This document shows, in pieces, positions 62,458-64,000 of a stretch of 64,000 nucleotides of DNA. The position numbers were made by a program, and so were the translations under genes. This stretch comes from Zobellia barbeyronii. Its GTDB lineage: Bacteria; Bacteroidota; Bacteroidia; Flavobacteriales; Flavobacteriaceae. The DNA lies in NCBI RefSeq assembly GCF_018603515.1, contig NZ_JACATN010000006.1:62001-126000 (forward strand), written 5' to 3'. How positions within the stretch are numbered: the stretch's first letter is position 1; every line of letters starts with the position of its first letter. The notes beneath the pieces are model-generated. The model saw only the letters and a list, made by a program, of their open reading frames with translations. It was not told the origin of the DNA and did no database searches.

Positions 62458-63999
62458 TTATTTTGCTCTTCTAATTAAAATAGCCCAGTCTTGTTGCTTT
62501 TTATCTGGAGATTTCCCTAAATCCACAACTGCCCCACCAGATACTTTTTTGACTTTAGATTTTCTTAGGTCTCCTCCTTTTTTGGGATTGAACCATAATA
62601 CTTCAAAATCTCCAGTAGCATTAGATAAATCTAATTTAGATGTTGGAACTGAATTAAGATATACTACATATACTTCGTTTTCTTTTGCCAAACAGTACAC
62701 GGTATTTTTATTCTCCTTATTACCAACAAGGTCATTTCTGTTTTCAGTTTCCCAAAACGGAATATCGTTGTTTTTTAAGAAGTCCATTGCATGTACGGCT
62801 TGGTCCCAAAACAGGTCTCTTGAACGGTAATCTTCGCAAGAAAGGTCTGAATGAGGATGTGCATATCCAAAATACCATTCATTACCCCATCCGCCTGCCA
62901 TGAAAGTACCCCATAAGGCATTTCTACGCGCACTATCGTGATCAGGATTTTCTTCATCGGTAATTAACGAATGCTGAGCATCACCCGGCTCATCTACTGC
63001 AACGGCCCATTGAAAACCAGCTTCTTTAGATGCATTTAACCAACGCAATACTTGTCCATGCACGCGACTAAAATCTTCTTTGTTTGTCTGAACAGATGGT
63101 CCTGTAAGTCCACTTTCAGGTCCTAATAAATCCTCAAACTCAACACCATTATGGATAACCAAATGATGGTGATACGGGTCGTTCTTTTTAAAGTATGTTG
63201 TCATTGCCAAACGCTGCTCCTCTTCTTGTGGAGGTGTTGTTGGGTTAGTTACCCATTCCCCATTTTCTTCGCAAAGATTCCAGTTCAAGGCTAAATGGTG
63301 ACCAAAACGCGCCATTAGTTCACGGTAGTATAATTTGGTATATGCACCTACCCCACCATTATCTAAAAGCCCTTGATTTTCTACTTCAAACATTTTAAAG
63401 TGAAGGAAAAGACCGAGTTCCTGAGCATGTTCGAATATAATTTCCCACTGGTCCATTTTTGAAACATCTATTCTATCATAAGTATCATAGTCCGTATACG
63501 GAAATACGTTCTGATCATCACCTGCGATATTATTGGTCAAGAATGAAACTGAGTTCAGCCCTTTTGAAGCTAAATAATTTAAAGCACCAATAATGGCTTT
63601 ACCCTTACCGTTTTTCCAAGTAGGGTCATTTTTCTTGTAATCTTGTAAATGTGCAGACCAGGTTTTAACCATTTCATCTTTATGCCCATCGTCCTTAAAA
63701 GTACCGTCTAAATCTACGTACGAAAGAAAATTTTCTGGCGCATCAGGACCTTGCTTTAAGAAATACTCGCCTGTTTCGGCAAATTTCAAATAACGTTCGC
63801 CTACATACTGTAGCCGACCTTTAGCTCTAAAATCGTTTCCGGTCTTATCTGTTTTTTCAATATTGAAAGTACCACGGGCACCATCCATATAAGAACCGCT
63901 TAAACCCGTATCAGGTTTTGTGCTTACTGCCGAATAATTTCCCTTTCTAAAATCAACATCATAAGTCCACTCTCCTATTTCATCTGGAGCAAAATGCAC
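62458..63999 (-). CDS. DUF5060-type glycoside hydrolase with C-terminal collagen-binding-like domain, N-terminus cut off
   Basis: The visible 513 residues begin inside an N-terminal beta-sandwich (FAPDEIGEWTYDVDF, as in DUF5060). A TIM-barrel core follows (NYLASKGLNSVSFLTNN; HFKMFEVENQ; NWNLCEENGEW with a Glu candidate near residue 248; AVDEPGDAQH with a second near 348) and a C-terminal beta domain (VYCLAKENEVYVVYLN) like Collagen_bind_2. Proteins of this layout are related to GH140 and act on plant or algal polysaccharides. The GTG at 63999 is only the window edge, not a real start. A signal peptide is expected upstream. Confidence 0.82.
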   Translation of the reverse strand: MHFAPDEIGEWTYDVDFRKGNYSAVSTKPDTGLSGSYMDGARGTFNIEKTDKTGNDFRAKGRLQYVGERYLKFAETGEYFLKQGPDAPENFLSYVDLDGTFKDDGHKDEMVKTWSAHLQDYKKNDPTWKNGKGKAIIGALNYLASKGLNSVSFLTNNIAGDDQNVFPYTDYDTYDRIDVSKMDQWEIIFEHAQELGLFLHFKMFEVENQGLLDNGGVGAYTKLYYRELMARFGHHLALNWNLCEENGEWVTNPTTPPQEEEQRLAMTTYFKKNDPYHHHLVIHNGVEFEDLLGPESGLTGPSVQTNKEDFSRVHGQVLRWLNASKEAGFQWAVAVDEPGDAQHSLITDEENPDHDSARRNALWGTFMAGGWGNEWYFGYAHPHSDLSCEDYRSRDLFWDQAVHAMDFLKNNDIPFWETENRNDLVGNKENKNTVYCLAKENEVYVVYLNSVPTSKLDLSNATGDFEVLWFNPKKGGDLRKSKVKKVSGGAVVDLGKSPDKKQQDWAILIRRAK

Positions 64000-64000
64000 A

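Overview
The window looks like chromosomal DNA from a marine member of the Bacteroidota, most likely a flavobacterium. This rests on low-GC coding sequence, a SusC/SusD pair, a hybrid two-component regulator of glycan-utilisation type, many Sec signal peptides and lipoboxes, sulfatases, -33/-7 promoter elements of Bacteroidota form (TAnnTTTG), and almost no Shine-Dalgarno sites. No tRNA, rRNA, CRISPR array or intact insertion sequence was found.

Region 1 (1-11,966, + strand) is a tightly packed operon, with overlaps or gaps of at most 16 bases. It encodes exported repeat proteins: an Asp-box beta-propeller cut by the window edge, an exported protein with an Asp-rich motif, three YwqK/MORN-type repeat proteins (322, 949 and 911 aa), a small soluble protein, two tandem DKNYY-type paralogs and a sterol-desaturase-like membrane enzyme. 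Region 2 (11,988-22,898) carries a MiaE-like enzyme and then an acetate or monocarboxylate module: a lone zinc-finger/HTH protein, a porin, a two-subunit sodium/substrate symporter, a symporter-histidine kinase fusion, a receiver-only response regulator and acetyl-CoA synthetase. Region 3 (23,169-28,213) holds an orphan 604-aa protein with a nitronate-monooxygenase-like glycine pattern and a cysteine cluster, two ordinary minus-strand genes, and a beta-propeller lipoprotein.

Region 4 (28,193-36,490) is a cassette with a DeoR-type repressor diverging from SusC, SusD, a sodium/solute symporter and MurQ. It is probably for scavenging N-acetylmuramic acid or peptidoglycan fragments. Two 17-bp palindromes with identical half-sites lie in the divergent promoter, one of them on the -33 element of susC. 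A degenerate direct repeat of about 105 bp brackets the cassette. Each copy carries the last codons of a propeller-lipoprotein gene plus its terminator. A sulfatase and a small hypothetical gene follow.

Region 5 (49,698 down to 38,581, - strand) is the most unusual part. Eight closely spaced genes appear to form one operon: a Crp/Fnr regulator, a very large outer-membrane protein (degenerate metallophosphoesterase, kinase-like middle and Omp85-type barrel), a Rieske-FMN glutamate-synthase-like enzyme, an unknown protein, a YjeF_N protein with an altered signature, a Rieske-thiamine-diphosphate enzyme, a Na+/H+ antiporter and a Pycsar-effector-like membrane protein (PycTM). I know of no described pathway matching this set.

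Region 6 (50,024-64,000) starts with guanine deaminase and continues with a uronate-polysaccharide locus. KduI, KduD and a DUF4861 lipoprotein run leftward. A hybrid two-component regulator, a GH88 unsaturated glucuronyl hydrolase, a beta-helix DUF4955 protein and a sulfatase run rightward. A DUF5060-type glycosidase is cut by the right edge. GH88 would release a 4,5-unsaturated uronate that KduI and KduD convert toward the Entner-Doudoroff route. The sulfatase suggests a sulfated, uronate-containing algal polysaccharide such as ulvan, but the substrate cannot be fixed from this window.
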